DNA from: Rhodococcus sp. B50
Lineage (GTDB): Bacteria > Actinomycetota > Actinomycetes > Mycobacteriales > Mycobacteriaceae
Direction: 5' to 3'
Assembly (NCBI RefSeq): GCF_013602415.1
Contig: NZ_WPAG02000002.1
Span: 3,599,480 to 3,663,479 of the forward strand
DNA length: 64,000 nucleotides
Shown: piece after piece, positions 61,532-64,000 of the stretch
Layout: each line of letters starts with the position of its first letter
How positions within the stretch are numbered: the first letter of the stretch is position 1
Program-made: the position numbers and the translations under genes
The notes under the pieces: generated by a model
Seen by the model: the letters and a program-made list of their open reading frames with translations, nothing else
Databases searched by the model: none
Told to the model about the DNA's origin: nothing

Positions 61532-62194
61532 ATGACTGCAGCTACATCGGATGCCGCCCGCGAGGCGACACTCTCCCATCGCGAACGCAAACGCGCACGC
61601 ACCTGGACCGCGATCCACCTCGCCGCCGCCGATGCTGCAGCACACCATGCCCGCCTGTCCGACATCACCGTCGAGGCCATCACCGAACAGGCGGAGGTCT
61701 CGCCGCGCACCTTCTTCAACTACTTCAAGTCGAAGGAGGACGCCGTCCTCGGCCTGTCCTCCCCGGTCATCGACGACGACATCGCCGACGACTTCGACTT
61801 CGCGCCGGGCGACGATCCGGTCGAGAAGGTCGCCTTCCTGCTCCTCGCGGTCTTCCGCACCGCGAGTCGGCGTGCGATCGGCTACGACGAGTACATCGCG
61901 CTCATGGACCGCCACCCCGAACTCGCGCGCAGACGTTTCCAGCACATCGACGACGTCGAGGCCGTCGTCGCCGAACTCGTCACCACCCGCCTGGCCGCGA
62001 TTCGACTCGCGGACGGCGCCCTCGCACGGGAGAACGCCGTCGAGGACACCGCCGACATGATCGTCACGGTCGCCGGCGCCCTCATGCGCTCCGCGATGCG
62101 CCCGCTGCTCACCACCCCCGGGAAGACGGAGGCGGACGCCGACTCGGTCCTGCACCGCACCTGCCTCCTGTTCCGGGAGGTCACACGACGGTGA
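61532..62194 (+). CDS. TetR family regulator of an efflux pump
   Basis: A 220-residue repressor. The HTH is ARLSDITVEAITEQAEVSPRTFFNYFKSKEDAVLG (residues of about 40-74), with SPRTFFNYFKSKE as recognition helix; this group often controls DHA2 exporters. The C-terminal ligand domain is unremarkable. Its TGA overlaps the GTG of the exporter gene, so the two form one operon controlled from the inverted repeat at 61460. Confidence 0.92.
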   Translation: MTAATSDAAREATLSHRERKRARTWTAIHLAAADAAAHHARLSDITVEAITEQAEVSPRTFFNYFKSKEDAVLGLSSPVIDDDIADDFDFAPGDDPVEKVAFLLLAVFRTASRRAIGYDEYIALMDRHPELARRRFQHIDDVEAVVAELVTTRLAAIRLADGALARENAVEDTADMIVTVAGALMRSAMRPLLTTPGKTEADADSVLHRTCLLFREVTRR

Positions 62195-63756
62195 ACACGT
62201 CCTCCCCGGACGAGGACGAAAGAGCCTCGTCCACACCGGAACAGAGCGCTCCCCGCGTCACCTTCGTCTTCGCGGGTCTCATGCTCGCCATGCTGGCCGC
62301 ATCGCTCAACCAGACCGCCCTGAATCCCGCCCTGCCGACCATCGTCGGCGAACTCCACGGGGTGGACCGGATGCTGTGGGTCATCACCGCCTACATCCTC
62401 GCCTCGACGATCATGATGCCCGTCTACGGAAAACTCGGAGATCTCTTCGGCCGCAAGCCACTCCTGCTCATCGCGTTGACGATCTTCGTCGTCGGCTCGA
62501 CGATCGGCGCTCTCGCCGGCGACATCACGTGGCTCATCGTAGGCCGGGCGGTCCAGGGAGCCGGAGGCGGAGGGCTGATGGTGTTGTCCCAGGCCACGAT
62601 CGCCGACGTGATTCCCGCCCGTCAGCGAGGCAAGTACCTCGGCATCATGAGCAGCGTCTTCGCCGTGTCGTCGGTGGCCGGGCCGCTGCTCGGCGGATGG
62701 TTCACCGAGGGGCCGGGCTGGCGATGGGTGTTCTGGATCAACCTGCCGCTCGGCGCCGTCGCGATCGCGGCGGCGTCGGTCTTCCTGCGACTGCCCCGCG
62801 TGTCCGGTTCCGGTCGGCGTATCGACGTCCTCGGCATGGCGGTACTATCCGTCGTCACAACGCTTTTCGTCCTGGTGGCGACCTGGGGTGGCTCGCGGTA
62901 CGCATGGTCGTCACCGCTGATGGTCGCGCTGATCGCCGGAACCGTGGCGGGTGCGGTGCTGTTCGTCGCCGTGGAACGGCGCGCCGCCGAACCTGTGATC
63001 GGCCTGCATCTGTTCCGCGACCGCAACTTCGACGTCGTCACCGCCGCCGGACTCGTCATGAGCGTCGCCCTGTTCGGCGTGGCCGCATACATGCCCACCT
63101 ACCTCCAGATGGTCGCGGGCACGAGCGCCACCGCCGCCGGCCTGCTGATGCTCCCCATGATGGGCGCACTGTTCCTGACGTCGACACTGGCGGGACGGTT
63201 CGTGACGAGAACCGGCCGCTACAAACGGATTCCGATCACCGGATCGGTCTTCGTCGCAGCCGGCCTGGTACTCCTGTCGACCCTCGGGGCCGACACACCG
63301 ATCTGGGTGCTGTGCTGCTGGTTCGCCGTGCTCGGTGTCGGATTCGGCATGTCGATGCAGCTTCTCGTGCTGGTCGTGCAGAATTCCTTCCCCGTCGAGG
63401 AGGTCGGCACCGCGACGGCGGGCAACAACTACTTCCGGCAGATCGGCGCGACCCTCGGTTCCGCCGTCGTCGGCAGCGTGTTCGCCACGCGCCTGGCAGC
63501 CGGACTGTCCGGAACCGGCATCGACGATCCCGATTCGCTCGCCCCCGGCGCGGTCCAGGCTCTGTCCGACGCGCTCCGGCAGCCCGTCCTCGAGGCGTAC
63601 AACGACGCGCTCGTGCCGATCTACCTGTACATCGCGCCGCTCGTGGTGCTCGCGGGGGTCCTGTTGTGTCTCGTCGTCGAGAAACCCCTCGCGACCACCA
63701 TCGTGCGGAAGAACGATCCGGTCTCTAGCGACCCGGCAGCCACTGCATCGACTTGA
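62191..63756 (+). CDS. DHA2 family MFS drug transporter (EmrB type)
   Basis: A 521-residue, 14-helix exporter. LMLAMLAASLNQTALNPALPTIVGELHG opens it, YGKLGDLFGRKPLLL is the A-loop, and IMSSVFAVSSVAGPLLGGWFTEGPGWRWVFWINLP motif C. EmrB-type proteins expel hydrophobic drugs by proton antiport. It is coupled to its TetR gene. Its last 32 bases overlap the convergent aldehyde dehydrogenase gene. Confidence 0.94.
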   Translation: MNTSSPDEDERASSTPEQSAPRVTFVFAGLMLAMLAASLNQTALNPALPTIVGELHGVDRMLWVITAYILASTIMMPVYGKLGDLFGRKPLLLIALTIFVVGSTIGALAGDITWLIVGRAVQGAGGGGLMVLSQATIADVIPARQRGKYLGIMSSVFAVSSVAGPLLGGWFTEGPGWRWVFWINLPLGAVAIAAASVFLRLPRVSGSGRRIDVLGMAVLSVVTTLFVLVATWGGSRYAWSSPLMVALIAGTVAGAVLFVAVERRAAEPVIGLHLFRDRNFDVVTAAGLVMSVALFGVAAYMPTYLQMVAGTSATAAGLLMLPMMGALFLTSTLAGRFVTRTGRYKRIPITGSVFVAAGLVLLSTLGADTPIWVLCCWFAVLGVGFGMSMQLLVLVVQNSFPVEEVGTATAGNNYFRQIGATLGSAVVGSVFATRLAAGLSGTGIDDPDSLAPGAVQALSDALRQPVLEAYNDALVPIYLYIAPLVVLAGVLLCLVVEKPLATTIVRKNDPVSSDPAATAST

Positions 63757-64000
63757 CGAAGGGGGCGAGCATCTTGGCCCACACCCGCCGCGGGATCCCG
63801 CGCGGACCGTCGAGGTTGAGCAGCCGTGTCGTCGCGATCGTCTGTGCCTCGGTGTACTTGTACAGGCCTTCCGCGCCGTGGCGACGGCCCATCCCGGAGA
63901 TGCCCATGCCACCCATCGGCGCGTCGGTGCTCCCCCACGCCGGTGCGTACCCCTCGTCGACGTTCACCGTGCCGGCACGCACCCGCGCCGCGACGGCCTC
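63725..64000 (-). CDS. Aldehyde dehydrogenase, C-terminal part (window edge)
   Basis: Only the last 91 residues are visible; the gene continues beyond base 64000. VRAGTVNVDEGYAPAWGSTDAPMGGMGISGMGRRHGAEGLYKYTEAQTIA is the C-terminal signature of NAD(P)-dependent aldehyde dehydrogenases, close to the succinate-semialdehyde type. Catalytic residues lie outside. The substrate cannot be judged. Confidence 0.85.
   Translation of the reverse strand, partial: EAVAARVRAGTVNVDEGYAPAWGSTDAPMGGMGISGMGRRHGAEGLYKYTEAQTIATTRLLNLDGPRGIPRRVWAKMLAPFVKSMQWLPGR

Overview
The window is about 64 kb of very GC-rich actinobacterial chromosome. IdeR/DtxR-type iron boxes, a UdgX-type uracil glycosylase, an Rv1733c-like membrane protein, DUF5926 and DUF6474 proteins, TetR-controlled acyl-CoA genes and a C-less crtB/crtI carotenoid set together point to Rhodococcus or a close mycolic-acid relative. 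That is an inference from gene content. I see no prophage, insertion sequence, CRISPR array, rRNA or tRNA.

Layout. 1-4.1 kb: housekeeping genes (partial serS, an ankyrin protein, a septum-formation-family protein, a zincin, a 53-residue membrane protein, an ABM monooxygenase, a Nudix hydrolase). 4.1-13.7 kb: acyl-CoA/lipid catabolism (two SDRs, acyl-CoA dehydrogenase, nitronate-monooxygenase-like protein, thiolase, quinone oxidoreductase, enoyl-CoA hydratase) with two paralogous TetR regulators and a third TetR divergent from a RibD_C-type reductase. 13.7-31 kb: phosphatase, pheA, an iron-box-controlled DUF2470 protein, an MHS transporter, LCP protein, ferritin with three phased iron-box-like repeats, GDPD, rhodanese, LLM oxidoreductase, msrA, acyltransferase and sodA. 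31-35 kb: a GDT1-type manganese exporter behind a yybP-ykoY riboswitch, a MarR/MFS pair, an HSD10-like SDR and an alpha/beta hydrolase.

35.2-44.3 kb is the most unusual part. An IclR regulator and an APC permease lie divergent to an eight-gene operon. It encodes MauE-, MauD-, MauA- and MauB-like proteins (a tryptophan-tryptophylquinone amine dehydrogenase with its two assembly factors), a Tat-type multicopper oxidase with a His-rich insert, two cupredoxin lipoproteins and a polytopic membrane protein. No MauG-type di-haem protein is present, although MauG completes the cofactor in the classical system. About 2.5 kb further on, an envelope copper operon (small His/Met-rich membrane protein, YcnI, CopC, CopD) could supply the copper. 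The working model is a cytochrome-free, copper-based amine oxidation chain on the outer face of a Gram-positive membrane.

44.4-64 kb: RecB-like nuclease, UdgX, methyltransferase, FetB-like permease, carotenoid genes (idi, crtB, crtI), DUF427 protein, two DHA2 exporters (one with its TetR), a rhomboid-like/DUF2156 membrane protein paired with an esterase, and the end of an aldehyde dehydrogenase gene.

Two copies of a 56-bp double-hairpin element (34350 and 44325) each begin on the last base of a TAG stop codon and resemble REP elements. Starts were chosen by Shine-Dalgarno position and family length; family names come from reading motifs, without database searches.
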